From the NCBI GenBank assembly GCA_913020155.1, contig CAJWBA010000008.1, positions 1 to 58,254 on the forward strand: a stretch of 58,254 nt of DNA. The letters run 5' to 3'. This DNA comes from an uncultured Flavobacteriales bacterium. Lineage in GTDB: Bacteria; Bacteroidota; Bacteroidia; Flavobacteriales; Flavobacteriaceae. A model generated the notes under the pieces. The model was not told the origin of the DNA, did not search any database, and saw only the letters and a program-made list of their open reading frames with translations. Shown here one piece after another: positions 8,881-16,940 of this stretch; position 1 is the first letter of the stretch; every line of letters begins with the position of its first letter. Made by a program: the position numbers and the translations under genes.

Positions 8881-9382
8881 CCTTATTTTAGAAGAATTTA
8901 AGAAAAATGCCCTATTTAGGTTGGATGAAAGTCTAAGAATGATTTGTATTGCTTTGGGTAAAATCGAAGATGATGTGCTTTGGAAACTGCCCTTTTCGAA
9001 TGGAATAGCCTTGGGTAGTCAAGTACTACACAGTTGCGGTAATATGACCCAATACATTATTTCGTCTCTGGGAGAACAAGAAGATTTAAGAGAGCGAGAC
9101 CTTGAATTTGTTGTTGATGAATCCAAAACTCTTGATCATACAATACAAAAACTCAAAGAAACCGTGGATACTTCAAAAAGAACCATTGAGAATGCAACGC
9201 AACAACAATACATCAAGGTTAGAATGGTTCAGGGATTTGAGTTGTCAGGAGTTGGTTTAGTTTTACATGCAGTAGAGCATTTTTCGTACCACACTGGACA
9301 AATTACCTTTTGGGTAAAGCAACTGACAAATGAAGATTTGGACTTTTATGACGGAAAGGAATTAAACACCAATAACAGCTGA
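8873..9382 (+). CDS. DinB-superfamily (DUF1572-like) protein inside the his operon
   Basis: The predicted 169-residue four-helix protein resembles the DinB superfamily, possibly DUF1572. These proteins bind a metal through three spaced histidines, and some members are thiol S-transferases. Candidate ligands are the His of [10 protein letters not shown] and the two in [14 protein letters not shown] chose the ATG at 8873 because an upstream TTG at 8849 would add eight residues and lengthen the overlap with hisA to 32 nt; the ATG overlaps by only 8. hisF begins 2 nt after its stop, so it is locked into the operon. No step of histidine synthesis is missing from the operon, so its role is unknown: it could be an accessory, protective or hitchhiking gene. 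Confidence 0.85.
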   Translation: MNDLILEEFKKNALFRLDESLRMICIALGKIEDDVLWKLPFSNGIALGSQVLHSCGNMTQYIISSLGEQEDLRERDLEFVVDESKTLDHTIQKLKETVDTSKRTIENATQQQYIKVRMVQGFELSGVGLVLHAVEHFSYHTGQITFWVKQLTNEDLDFYDGKELNTNNS

Positions 9383-9384
9383 TT

Positions 9385-10140
9385 ATGTTAACCAAACGCA
9401 TCATTCCGTGTTTAGACATTAAAGATGGTCGAACCGTCAAAGGAATCAATTTTGTAAATCTTAGAGATGCTGGCGATCCTGTAGAATTAGCACGTCAATA
9501 CGCAGAACAAAATGCAGATGAATTGGTGTTTTTAGATATCTCAGCAACCGAACAAAAACGAAAAACCTTAGCCGTTTTGGTTCGTAAAGTTGCTCAAGCC
9601 ATTGATATCCCCTTTACGGTTGGTGGAGGAATCAGCTCTGTTGATGATGTAGCTATCTTACTTCAAAACGGTGCCGATAAAGTTTCCTTAAACTCCGCAG
9701 CAGTAAAAGAACCGGAACTGATCAATAAGTTAGCAGCCCAATTTGGGTCACAGTGTATTGTTGTGGCTATTGATGCCAGGCAAATCAACGGACAATGGAT
9801 GGTGCATTTGGTAGGTGGAAAAGTTCCAACAAAACTTGATTTATTTGAATGGGCCAGAGAGGTAGCAAAACGAGGAGCTGGAGAAATCCTTTTTACTTCT
9901 ATGGATCACGATGGTACTAAGACCGGTTTTGCCAATAAAGCTTTAGCTCGAATCTCTGAAGAGGTGAACATTCCCGTAATAGCCTCGGGAGGAGGAGGAA
10001 ACCTCCAGCATTTTATGGATACGTTTATCCACGGGAAAGCAGACGCAGCCCTTGCCGCAAGTATTTTTCATTTTGGAGAAATATCCATTCCCCGTTTAAA
10101 AAAAGAACTTAAAAATAAACAAATTACCATTCGAATTTAA
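9385..10140 (+). CDS. hisF: Imidazole glycerol phosphate synthase, cyclase subunit
   Basis: HisF combines PRFAR with ammonia from HisH to give imidazole glycerol phosphate and AICAR. The 251-residue barrel has catalytic Asp11 ([13 protein letters not shown]) and Asp130 (VVAIDARQ), phosphate loops VGGGISS and ASGGGGN, and the [11 protein letters not shown] segment. It sits 2 nt after the DinB-fold gene and 11 nt before hisIE. Confidence 0.97.
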   Translation: MLTKRIIPCLDIKDGRTVKGINFVNLRDAGDPVELARQYAEQNADELVFLDISATEQKRKTLAVLVRKVAQAIDIPFTVGGGISSVDDVAILLQNGADKVSLNSAAVKEPELINKLAAQFGSQCIVVAIDARQINGQWMVHLVGGKVPTKLDLFEWAREVAKRGAGEILFTSMDHDGTKTGFANKALARISEEVNIPVIASGGGGNLQHFMDTFIHGKADAALAASIFHFGEISIPRLKKELKNKQITIRI

Positions 10141-10151
10141 TTTAGTAAATA

Positions 10152-10751
10152 ATGGAAATAGATTTTAATAAAAATCCCGACGGACTTGTTCCTGCAATAG
10201 TTCAAGATGCTAAAACTCTTAAAGTATTGATGCTTGGGTACATGAATACCGAGGCTCTAGAGCAGACAAAATCCTTAGGAAATGTTACTTTTTTTAGTCG
10301 CAGTAAAAATCGACTGTGGACTAAAGGAGAGGAGAGTGGTAACTTCTTGGAACTGGTTAGTCTCAAAGAAGATTGTGATCAGGATGCACTTTTGATAAAA
10401 GTAAATCCAGCCGGGCCGACATGCCACAAAGGGACGGACACTTGCTGGAATGAAAGCAATACTCAGACCTACGGATTTTTGACTGAATTGGAAGAAACCA
10501 TTACCGAAAGAATGGTAGCAGCTCAGGAAGACCAAAGCTATGTCGCTTCTTTATTTAAAAAAGGAATAAATAAAATAGCTCAGAAAGTGGGAGAGGAGGC
10601 TGTAGAAACCGTCATTGAAGCTCTAGACACGAACGATGACCTCTTCGTTTCAGAAACTGCTGATCTGTTGTTCCACTATTTGATTTTATTACAAGCAAAA
10701 GGATACACACTTGATGATGTTGTTGTAGCTCTAGAAACCCGAAAAAAATAA
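10152..10751 (+). CDS. hisI: Bifunctional phosphoribosyl-AMP cyclohydrolase / phosphoribosyl-ATP pyrophosphatase
   Basis: This HisIE fusion catalyses steps two and three of the pathway. The N-terminal cyclohydrolase domain (about 1-110) has FFSRSKNRLWTKGEESGN and the metal-site stretch DCDQDALL plus GPTCHKGTDTCW. The C-terminal pyrophosphohydrolase domain has KIAQKVGEEAVETVIEA with its metal-binding acidic residues. With it, all enzymes from PRPP to histidine are encoded between 3219 and 10751. The next gene starts 25 nt later without a visible terminator. Confidence 0.97.
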   Translation: MEIDFNKNPDGLVPAIVQDAKTLKVLMLGYMNTEALEQTKSLGNVTFFSRSKNRLWTKGEESGNFLELVSLKEDCDQDALLIKVNPAGPTCHKGTDTCWNESNTQTYGFLTELEETITERMVAAQEDQSYVASLFKKGINKIAQKVGEEAVETVIEALDTNDDLFVSETADLLFHYLILLQAKGYTLDDVVVALETRKK

Positions 10752-10776
10752 TTTTTTATAAATTTAAGAAAAAGTT

Positions 10777-11454
10777 ATGCTCAAACTACCTAAAGAACTT
10801 TTCCCTTTTTTTAAAAAATTAGAGAGAAATAATAACCGAGATTGGTTTGAAGTCAACAAACCACAATTCAAAGAAATTGAATCCCAAGTAAAAATTTTTG
10901 GAGAACAGCTCAAAGAAACTCTTGCCTTGACAGAATATTTAGATAAGGTGAAATTGTTTCGGATATACAGAGATGTGCGTTTTTCTAAAGATAAAACCCC
11001 TTACAAAACTCACTTTGGACTTAGCTTTTACAGAGAAAAACCTGCTCATCGTGGAGGCTATTATATTCATATAAAGCCCAAAGATTGTTTTATCGCCTCT
11101 GGATTTTGGGGCCCTAATAAGGAGGACCTTCTTAGAATACGAAAAGAAATGGAACTTGATCCTGACGAATTCAGAACCTTGATCAAACAAACAAATTTCA
11201 AATCAACATGGGGGACGCTTCAAGGAGATGAAGTTAAAACAGCTCCAAAAGGATTTTCAAAAGAAGATCCAAATATTGATTTAATACGAAAAAAAATGTA
11301 TCTCTTTAGAAAAAATTTCACTGACGCGGAAGTTCTTCGTGCTGATTTTTTTGAACGTATAATCGATGACTTTAAAACTATTCGCCCATTTTTAGACTAT
11401 ATGAGTAGCGTACTTACCACTGATTTAAATGGCGTTTCAACCCTAGATAAGTGA
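10777..11454 (+). CDS. DUF2461 (TIGR02453) family protein
   Basis: This 225-residue protein fits the DUF2461/TIGR02453 family of unknown function. Recognisable are the N-terminal FFKKLERNNNRDWFEVNK, the central RIYRDVRFSKDKTPYKTH and the GGYYIHIKP segment, which are characteristic of the family. There is no signal peptide or membrane segment, so it is probably cytoplasmic. It lies 25 nt downstream of hisIE without a terminator and may be carried on the same transcript, although nothing links it to histidine synthesis. The next gene overlaps it by 4 nt (GTGA). Confidence 0.88.
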   Translation: MLKLPKELFPFFKKLERNNNRDWFEVNKPQFKEIESQVKIFGEQLKETLALTEYLDKVKLFRIYRDVRFSKDKTPYKTHFGLSFYREKPAHRGGYYIHIKPKDCFIASGFWGPNKEDLLRIRKEMELDPDEFRTLIKQTNFKSTWGTLQGDEVKTAPKGFSKEDPNIDLIRKKMYLFRKNFTDAEVLRADFFERIIDDFKTIRPFLDYMSSVLTTDLNGVSTLDK

Positions 11455-11957
11455 AAATTTTGACTTTACACCAACTAAAAACAGAATTAAAGCAGCTAAA
11501 AAAATTAGCATTTGAATTGCCAGATGGCAGTCTTGTTCCTAATCATTTAAATATTACAGAGGTTGGAAAAGTAACCAAAAATTTTATCGATTGCGGAGGA
11601 GTTATTCGAAAAGAAGAAGTTGTGAGCCTCCAATTGTGGGAAGTCGATGACTACGACCATCGTTTGCATCCAGAAATGACGCTCCAAATAATCGAAATCG
11701 GTGAAAAAGCATTCAATCTAAAGGATTTAGAGATTGAAGTAGAATATCAAGGAAACACCATTCAAAAGTTTGGATTGGATCTAAAAGCGAATCATTTTGC
11801 CTTAATCAATAAGCAAACGGCATGTTTGGCTTTGGATGCTTGTCAAATAATCCCTGAATCCAATAAGATAACAACCGAAAAGTGCACGCCAGGGTCGGCT
11901 GTTGCTAGGCATTATCGATTAACTACCATAAGTTCCTTGGGCTTTTCAAAAAGCTGA
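11451..11957 (+). CDS. DUF6428-like conserved protein
   Basis: The 168-residue protein resembles the DUF6428 family of Bacteroidota, of unknown function. Supporting features are the histidine pair in YDHRLHPEMTL, the central IEVEYQGNTIQKFGLDL and the near-terminal KQTACLALDAC. The start is a GTG overlapping the DUF2461 stop (GTGA), which suggests translational coupling. The last 46 nt overlap the 3' end of the convergent gene at 11912-12334. The residues past about 140 look poorly conserved. Confidence 0.7.
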   Translation: MKILTLHQLKTELKQLKKLAFELPDGSLVPNHLNITEVGKVTKNFIDCGGVIRKEEVVSLQLWEVDDYDHRLHPEMTLQIIEIGEKAFNLKDLEIEVEYQGNTIQKFGLDLKANHFALINKQTACLALDACQIIPESNKITTEKCTPGSAVARHYRLTTISSLGFSKS

Positions 11958-12334
11958 ACCTGATCTTTAATCCGTTCAATTGTCATATTCATCATTCGCT
12001 TGTTTAAGGCTGAAGAATTGGAAGCGTAGGTTTGGTATTCTTTTACAGTAAATTGCCCTAAAATCATTCCTTTTACAGAATTTCGAAATTTCTGGTCTTT
12101 AATCAACCCCATTTCGATGTACGCCAGCTTTTTAGGGACACTCAAATCATAGAAAACACCTTTTCTTTTTTCGATATAATTTCGGAAAACACTGATAAAC
12201 AAGGGGTTTTGGAGTTTAAGAATGGGACGAAGGGTTTCGTTCTGAAAACGTTCCTCAGTACCCATCGATAAAAATTGTTTGGTTTTTTTTAGCTCTGGAC
12301 GAATGCGGAGCAAGTCGTTGGGTCTATCGTTCAT
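11912..12334 (-). CDS. Conserved flavobacterial protein of unknown function
   Basis: This 140-residue soluble protein has recognisable conserved-looking blocks (ERFQNETLRPILKLQNPL, KKRxGVFYDLSVPKKL-like text near residue 55, GMILGQFTVKEYQ, NSSALNKRMMNM). I recall similar flavobacterial proteins being labelled 'glyoxalase', but no vicinal-oxygen-chelate motif is visible here and I do not support that name. No signal peptide is present. It is convergent with the DUF6428-like gene and overlaps it by 46 nt. A TAAATTTA sequence in its upstream DNA could be a weak -7 element. Confidence 0.72.
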   Translation of the reverse strand: MNDRPNDLLRIRPELKKTKQFLSMGTEERFQNETLRPILKLQNPLFISVFRNYIEKRKGVFYDLSVPKKLAYIEMGLIKDQKFRNSVKGMILGQFTVKEYQTYASNSSALNKRMMNMTIERIKDQVQLFEKPKELMVVNR

Positions 12335-12502
12335 AAGATATTTTTAAATAAATTTAGTGTCTTTTGAAGTTGCAGAACCATCAAACAATAAGGAATTATC
12401 CACTGTTTATTAACAGAATTATGCGTTTTCAGTGGGGTTTTAAATTTTTGACATCATGAAATAGCTTCTTGAATCAAAAACTACGATATTGTCAAAATAT
12501 TT

Positions 12503-12527
12503 TATTTATTTTATTGTAAAATAAATA
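12503..12527. repeat. AT-only perfect hairpin in a 296-nt intergenic region
   Basis: TATTTATTTTA (12503-12513) and TAAAATAAATA (12517-12527) form a perfect 11-bp inverted repeat around TTG. It lies between the divergent genes ending at 12334 and starting at 12631. With only A-T pairs and no T-run beyond it, it is a poor terminator and more likely a candidate operator or chance AT-rich palindrome. I see nothing else identifiable in 12335-12630. Confidence 0.35.
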
Positions 12528-12630
12528 TCGATAAATAGTTGCATGATTTCTGTAATTAAAAAACTAGAATTGTGCAGTTTTCTTATTAATTTTTATTCTT
12601 CAATTAATAAATGATTTAAAATAATTTAAA

Positions 12631-13173
12631 ATGCTAAAAATTATTGCATTAGGTGGAAGCGATAGTGCTAAGTCTATCAACAAAAAATTGGCGGTTTATG
12701 CTGCCAATCAAGTCAAAAATGCAACCGTTAGTATAGTTGATTTAAAAGAACTGGGTTTGCCCATGTTTGGGATTGATGAAGAAACAGCCAATGGGATTCC
12801 TAAAAAGGCTCACAAACTCAATCTTCAAATTAAAACTTGCGATGGGCTTGTTATTTCTTTGGCCGAGCACAACGGTTGCTATTCTTCAGCTTTCAAAAGC
12901 CTTTACGACTGGTTGTCAAGAATTGATGGAAAGGTTTGGCAAAACAAACCCATGTTGCTTATGGGAACTTCTCCTGGAGCGGGTGGCGCTAAAACTGTAA
13001 TTGGAATTGCCTTGGCCGGATTTCCGCGTTTGGGAGGGAATATTGTTGCTGATTTTTCATTTCCATCATTTGAGGATAATTTTTCGGATAATAAAATAAT
13101 AAACGCTGAACTTCATGCTGTTCTTGATTCCAAGATTAAACTATTTGAAAAAGAGTTTTTAAATGGTGTTTAA
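12631..13173 (+). CDS. NAD(P)H-dependent FMN reductase family protein
   Basis: The 180-residue protein has the flavodoxin-like fold of the NADPH-dependent FMN reductase family (FMN_red). The FMN phosphate loop is IIALGGSDSAKSINKKL (residues 3-19, usually GSxRxxSxN), followed by LGLPMFGIDEE and the flavin-binding segment SLAEHNGCYSSAFKSLYDWLS, which corresponds to the family's PEYNxSxPxxLKNxIDW. Substrates range from free flavins to quinones and azo compounds, so the exact role is open. It stands alone between two intergenic regions of 296 and 184 nt. Confidence 0.85.
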   Translation: MLKIIALGGSDSAKSINKKLAVYAANQVKNATVSIVDLKELGLPMFGIDEETANGIPKKAHKLNLQIKTCDGLVISLAEHNGCYSSAFKSLYDWLSRIDGKVWQNKPMLLMGTSPGAGGAKTVIGIALAGFPRLGGNIVADFSFPSFEDNFSDNKIINAELHAVLDSKIKLFEKEFLNGV

Positions 13174-13334
13174 TAACTGTTATATAACTTATTAGCATTT
13201 GGTATTCTTTAAATTCAATGTGCCTGTCTCAGTATTAATTCATTTCAAATCAAAATATTTATTGCAACTATAATTAACATTATGTAAAATATAATATTTT
13301 AAGTCTTTACCCCATCTAGTATTTAGTCTTTTAG

Positions 13335-13342
13335 TATATTTG
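13335..13342 (+). promoter_or_regulatory. Candidate -7 element upstream of the DUF2911 operon
   Basis: TATATTTG matches TAnnTTTG and ends 15 nt before the ATG at 13358. No TTG is present at the expected upstream spacing, so this rests on the -7 match and position only. Confidence 0.45.
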
Positions 13343-13357
13343 ATTTAAACATTTACA

Positions 13358-13903
13358 ATGAAAAATTCAAAGAAAGTAGGATTATCAATACTTGTATTAA
13401 TAGTCCTCATAGCATCTTACATGATTTATGGAGTTTTTTTAAATCCGAAGAGCCCTAGAGATACAGTTTCTTTTAACAAAGATGAACTAGCACTTGAAGT
13501 AGACTACAGCCGTCCTTATAAAAAAGACCGTCTTATTTTTGGGTCTAAGGAAGACGGTGCACTGGTTCCATATTCTGCTTATTGGCGTTTGGGTGCAAAT
13601 TTTGCAACTACATTCGAAACCAATCAAGAAATTAGTTTTGCAGGTCGTCCCCTACAATCAGGGAAATACCGCGTTTATGCAGTTCCTGAAGAAGATCACT
13701 GGTTAATTAGCTTAAACTCGGAATTTGGCAGCTTTGGTTACACAGAACCCGATTATGAAGAAGACATCATGAGTGTAAACATTGCTTCGGCAAAACTGAT
13801 GAATCCTGTAGAACAGTTTACCATTGACTTTGTTGAAACCAATGACAGCATTTCTTTGCGCTTTCGTTGGGATACAACCGCGGTTTCTCTACCCATTAAT
13901 TAA
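13358..13903 (+). CDS. DUF2911 family membrane-anchored protein
   Basis: The 181-residue protein begins with a single hydrophobic segment (about residues 7-28) that should anchor it or be cleaved. The rest is exported and matches DUF2911: DYSRPYKKDRLIFG, the central VPYSAYWRLGANFATTFET and the SGKYRVYAVPEEDHWLISLN block. The biochemical function of DUF2911 is unknown. Its stop overlaps the start of the amidohydrolase by 1 nt (TAATG), so the two are probably made together. Confidence 0.87.
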   Translation: MKNSKKVGLSILVLIVLIASYMIYGVFLNPKSPRDTVSFNKDELALEVDYSRPYKKDRLIFGSKEDGALVPYSAYWRLGANFATTFETNQEISFAGRPLQSGKYRVYAVPEEDHWLISLNSEFGSFGYTEPDYEEDIMSVNIASAKLMNPVEQFTIDFVETNDSISLRFRWDTTAVSLPIN

Positions 13904-15030
13904 TGCAGTTTTCTCTGAAAAACCTTGTAAAAGGAATCCTTTTTGTTGCTGTTTTAGGTGGATTTACCTTTTACGTGATTAGTAAAATTCAGTACAGAAA
14001 CAATCTGATGGATGTTGAAGAATACAGCCCAATTTCAACATTAATAGTTCCTGTCCACGAGGTAAAACACTCCAAATATCCCTTTGTAGATATTCACAAT
14101 CATCAATTTGATATGCCTTTAAAAGACCTGTCTAAACTGGTTACTGAAATGGACAGCCTCAATATGGGTTTTATGGTGAATTTAAGTGGTTTTCGTGGGC
14201 TTTACCTCAAAAAAACCCTTGAAAACATAAGAGAAAATGCTCCTACTCGCTTTGGGATCTTCGTGAATTTAGATTTTGAACAGATTGACTCCCCCGATTT
14301 TGTTACCACTAACATTGAGCTTCTAAAGAAAGCCAAGCAAGAGGGTGTTATCGGATTGAAGGTTTACAAATCTCTGGGACTTACCGATAAAGACTTTCAA
14401 GGCAACCGCATTGCAGTAAATGACCCCAGATTGGATCCAATTTGGGATCAGTGTGGTAAATTGGGGTTTCCAGTACTGATTCATTCTGCTGAACCCGCCT
14501 CCTTTTGGAAGTCCAAAGATAAATACAACGAGCGCTGGCTCGAGTTGAAACAAAAGCCAGGTCGATATCGAGATCCCGAAAAAATCCGCTCTTTTGAATC
14601 GATTATTGCAGAACAACACGATGTTTTCAATAAACACCCCAATACCACTTTCATCAATGCTCATATGGGTTGGATGGGTAACGATTTGAAGCGCTTGGCA
14701 GTACATTTAGACAACTATCCTAATGTTGTGACCGAAATCGGAGCTGTCCTTGCCGAACTGGGAAGACAACCCCGACAAGCGCGGCAGTTTATGATCAACT
14801 ACCAAGATCGAGTTTTGTTTGGGAAAGACAGTTACAAAGTTTCCGAATACTACACCTATTTTAGGGTTTTAGAAACCGATGATGAGTATTTTGATTATTA
14901 CCGTAAAAGACATGCCCACTGGAAAATGTATGGACTAGCCCTTCCCGATTCAGTACTTCAAAAGCTATATTACAAAAATGCATTGCGCATTCTACCTTCA
15001 ATTGACAAAAATTTATTTCCAAAGCTATGA
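13903..15030 (+). CDS. Membrane-anchored amidohydrolase-family protein
   Basis: The 375-residue protein has an N-terminal membrane helix (about 8-27) followed by a TIM-barrel metal hydrolase domain of the Amidohydro_2 type. Visible metal-site candidates are the HxH of DIHNHQFD (His65, His67), the Lys in IGLKVYKSLG, the His of VLIHSAEPASFW, the His of FINAHMGW and the Asp of VLFGKDSYK. The substrate is not predictable. It is joined to DUF2911 upstream (1-nt overlap) and to the YbjQ-like gene downstream (4-nt overlap), which suggests a functional unit at the cell envelope. Confidence 0.85.
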   Translation: MQFSLKNLVKGILFVAVLGGFTFYVISKIQYRNNLMDVEEYSPISTLIVPVHEVKHSKYPFVDIHNHQFDMPLKDLSKLVTEMDSLNMGFMVNLSGFRGLYLKKTLENIRENAPTRFGIFVNLDFEQIDSPDFVTTNIELLKKAKQEGVIGLKVYKSLGLTDKDFQGNRIAVNDPRLDPIWDQCGKLGFPVLIHSAEPASFWKSKDKYNERWLELKQKPGRYRDPEKIRSFESIIAEQHDVFNKHPNTTFINAHMGWMGNDLKRLAVHLDNYPNVVTEIGAVLAELGRQPRQARQFMINYQDRVLFGKDSYKVSEYYTYFRVLETDDEYFDYYRKRHAHWKMYGLALPDSVLQKLYYKNALRILPSIDKNLFPKL

Positions 15031-15341
15031 TCATAGTCAACACCCCTATCGTTCCCAACAAAGAAATCTCAGAAGTCCACGGAATTGCTCGCGGAAGTAC
15101 CGTAAGAGCTCGAAATGTAGGACGGGATATTTTTGCAGGCCTGAAGAATATTATCGGAGGTGAAATCAGTGAATACACCAAATTACAAGCTGATTCTCGA
15201 GATCAGGCACTACAACGCCTTGAACAAGATGCTTCAAGATTGGGAGCCAATGCAGTAGTCAACCTTCGTTTTACAACAACTATGGTTATGCAAGGCTGTT
15301 CCGAAATGCTTGCCTATGGAACCGCTGTTACTGTTAAATAA
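15027..15341 (+). CDS. YbjQ/UPF0145 family protein
   Basis: The 104-residue protein matches the YbjQ (UPF0145, 'heavy-metal-binding domain') family: the N-terminal IIVNTPIVPNKEI strand, HGIARGSTVRARNVGRDI, and the C-terminal RLGANAVVNLRF and ECG-like SEMLAYGTAV. These proteins form small oligomers of unknown function. The ATG overlaps the amidohydrolase stop (ATGA). It is the last gene of the DUF2911 group. The 76 nt after it are convergent intergenic DNA with no strong terminator. Confidence 0.88.
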   Translation: MIIVNTPIVPNKEISEVHGIARGSTVRARNVGRDIFAGLKNIIGGEISEYTKLQADSRDQALQRLEQDASRLGANAVVNLRFTTTMVMQGCSEMLAYGTAVTVK

Positions 15342-15417
15342 CAAAAGATCATTGTAATTCTCTAAAATATTGTTTTTATTGTTTTATAATAAACATGATA
15401 TAATTTAAGGAAAAATG

Positions 15418-15942
15418 TTATTTACGTTCGCAATACACGATGTAATAACGGGGATAAAAATACCTTAACAAAGGCCGTACCCCTATTTTACTAGTGTCTG
15501 GTGATGTCCAAAATTCAGAATCTTTGATTTTCCAGCCCGTTTTTTCCAATAAAAATTGGAATTGCTTGGGTTCAAATTCATGATAATGCTTGTCCCAATC
15601 GTCCGTCTCATTCCAGTAAGCTCGGGCAAACCAGAGTTTCAGTGGTATTGAGGCAATGAGTTTATTGGATTTCAATTCTTTTAAAATATTGTAAGGAGCC
15701 AACAAATGTTCAAAAATCTCAAAAGCAGTTACACAATCACAGTTTGTTTGAGCAATTTCTTTAAAATCATCGTCTAAATTCTCTCCTTGGGTATTGGAAA
15801 CCGAGTAACCTGCTGCTTTAAACTGAGGTGTAAAAGGGTTTTCTGTCCCCAAATCCAGTAGCTTACTTCCTGGATTAAGATGTTTGCCCATAAAGGCTAA
15901 AGTTTTGTTGTAACGTTTCTGATGTACTTTTGTAATCCCCAC
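15418..15942 (-). CDS. Class I SAM-dependent methyltransferase
   Basis: The 174-residue protein has a methyltransferase type 11/12-like core. Motif I is LLDLGTENPFTPQF (about residues 29-42, a somewhat degenerate GxGxG), the acidic end of beta-2 is near GENLDDDF, and CDCVTAFEIFEHL is the post-motif region. The substrate cannot be predicted. The start is a GTG directly after the TAA stop of the upstream DinB-like gene, with no gap, so it is probably translated by coupling. An internal ATG at residue 18 would remove part of the first helix and is less likely. Confidence 0.85.
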   Translation of the reverse strand: MGITKVHQKRYNKTLAFMGKHLNPGSKLLDLGTENPFTPQFKAAGYSVSNTQGENLDDDFKEIAQTNCDCVTAFEIFEHLLAPYNILKELKSNKLIASIPLKLWFARAYWNETDDWDKHYHEFEPKQFQFLLEKTGWKIKDSEFWTSPDTSKIGVRPLLRYFYPRYYIVYCERK

Positions 15943-16536
15943 TTATTCTCTTGTTTTACCGATAAAAACATTAACGCCTTTGGGAATTGGATTTCCACCA
16001 GAACGTCTAAAACTTACAATTTGACCACTGTGATAGATAAAATCTGATATGGGACCGTTTATTAGGTTCCAAAGTGGAAATACAGATTGCTTCCCTCCTG
16101 TTTCAAACATTAGATTAAAACCGTTGAGTTCTTCTGGAGACTTCTCCTTAAAAGCACTCGCTGCGTCTTCTAAATTATAAAGAGTCTCCGATCGAATTTT
16201 TAACCAATCTATCGGGGGGGGGTCTGAAGGTCTAATAATTACCTTGTTTAGGGCAGTGTTTTTAATTATTTCGGAAAGCTCATGAATATGCTCTAAAGTC
16301 TCAAAAGTGGATTTTCCACTGTCTGAGGGTTTGAAAGAAAGATCATCATCAGTAAGTCCCTCAGTAGCCCAATAATACCGGTACCCTGCTCCCTCAATCA
16401 TTCGTACAATAAGATTGCCAGCTTCATAGTCTGGTGCCGCCTCTGGGATTGCTTTGAAAGGGATTTCCTTGGAGTTGATTTCTTGTGCCATAGCCGAAGT
16501 GTTGATGAAAAGAAAAAGTAGGATTAGATTTCTCAT
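15943..16536 (-). CDS. Exported DinB-like protein
   Basis: The 197-residue protein starts with a cleavable signal peptide (MRNLILLFLFINTSAMAQ, cleavage probably after AMA). The mature part resembles the DinB/DUF664 four-helix fold, with candidate metal histidines in TLEHIHELSE and FIYHSGQIVSFRR. It should be periplasmic, which is unusual compared with cytoplasmic DinB proteins, but occurs in Bacteroidota. It is the second DinB-like gene in the window. It lies upstream of the methyltransferase without a gap. A poly-G tract (GGGGGGG, about 16214-16220) falls inside the gene. Confidence 0.78.
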   Translation of the reverse strand: MRNLILLFLFINTSAMAQEINSKEIPFKAIPEAAPDYEAGNLIVRMIEGAGYRYYWATEGLTDDDLSFKPSDSGKSTFETLEHIHELSEIIKNTALNKVIIRPSDPPPIDWLKIRSETLYNLEDAASAFKEKSPEELNGFNLMFETGGKQSVFPLWNLINGPISDFIYHSGQIVSFRRSGGNPIPKGVNVFIGKTRE

Positions 16537-16557
16537 TTTAATTATTTTTTAATTCAT

Positions 16558-16574
16558 CTAAAATAGTATTTTAG
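16558..16574. repeat. Perfect 17-bp palindrome in a divergent promoter region
   Basis: CTAAAATAGTATTTTAG is a perfect 8+1+8 inverted repeat in the 57-nt space between the divergent DinB-like gene (start 16536) and the SUI1-family gene (start 16594). Its position suits an operator controlling one or both genes. No regulator is known, and chance is possible in AT-rich DNA. Confidence 0.4.
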
Positions 16575-16593
16575 CAACAATAAAGCTTTTTAG

Positions 16594-16935
16594 ATGTCAA
16601 AGAAATTAAACAGCCTGGCCGATTTAGCCAACCTGAAATTTGATGATCTGGCACCAGACCCAAAGCCTCAGGAAAACAAAGAAATTCCTTTTGCAAAGCA
16701 ACAGCTTGAGGCACAATTCAGTAACAAAGGAAGAGCTGGAAAAACAGTTACCGTAATCAGGGGTTTTGATGGTGATGAACCAGATTTAAAACTACTAGGA
16801 AAAACCCTAAAAAAAGCTATTGGTGTTGGCGGAAGCATTAAAAATGGTGAAATCATCATACAAGGAAACTACAGGGATCAGCTTATGAAAATTCTTTCGG
16901 ATATGGGACACAGCGTGAAGCGTGTTGGAGGATAA
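16594..16935 (+). CDS. SUI1/YciH-type translation factor
   Basis: The 113-residue protein is a bacterial YciH, related to eukaryotic eIF1 (SUI1), which influences start-codon selection. The N-terminal 35 residues are a variable charged stretch. The SUI1 domain (about 45-113) shows GKTVTVIRGFDG, LKLLGKTLKKAIGVGGSIK and the terminal GNYRDQLMKILSDMGHSVKRVG. The cellular role in bacteria is not settled. It is convergent with ung, 5 nt apart. Confidence 0.92.
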   Translation: MSKKLNSLADLANLKFDDLAPDPKPQENKEIPFAKQQLEAQFSNKGRAGKTVTVIRGFDGDEPDLKLLGKTLKKAIGVGGSIKNGEIIIQGNYRDQLMKILSDMGHSVKRVGG

Positions 16936-16940
16936 AACCC

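Noticed and set aside
11912-12334. Glyoxalase annotation
   Set aside because: No metal-binding or fold motif of glyoxalase/VOC proteins is visible; the name would be inherited, not supported.
16210-16222. Phase-variable poly-G tract in the exported DinB-like gene
   Set aside because: The run is only about seven G and the frame is intact; no further repeat evidence supports slippage switching.
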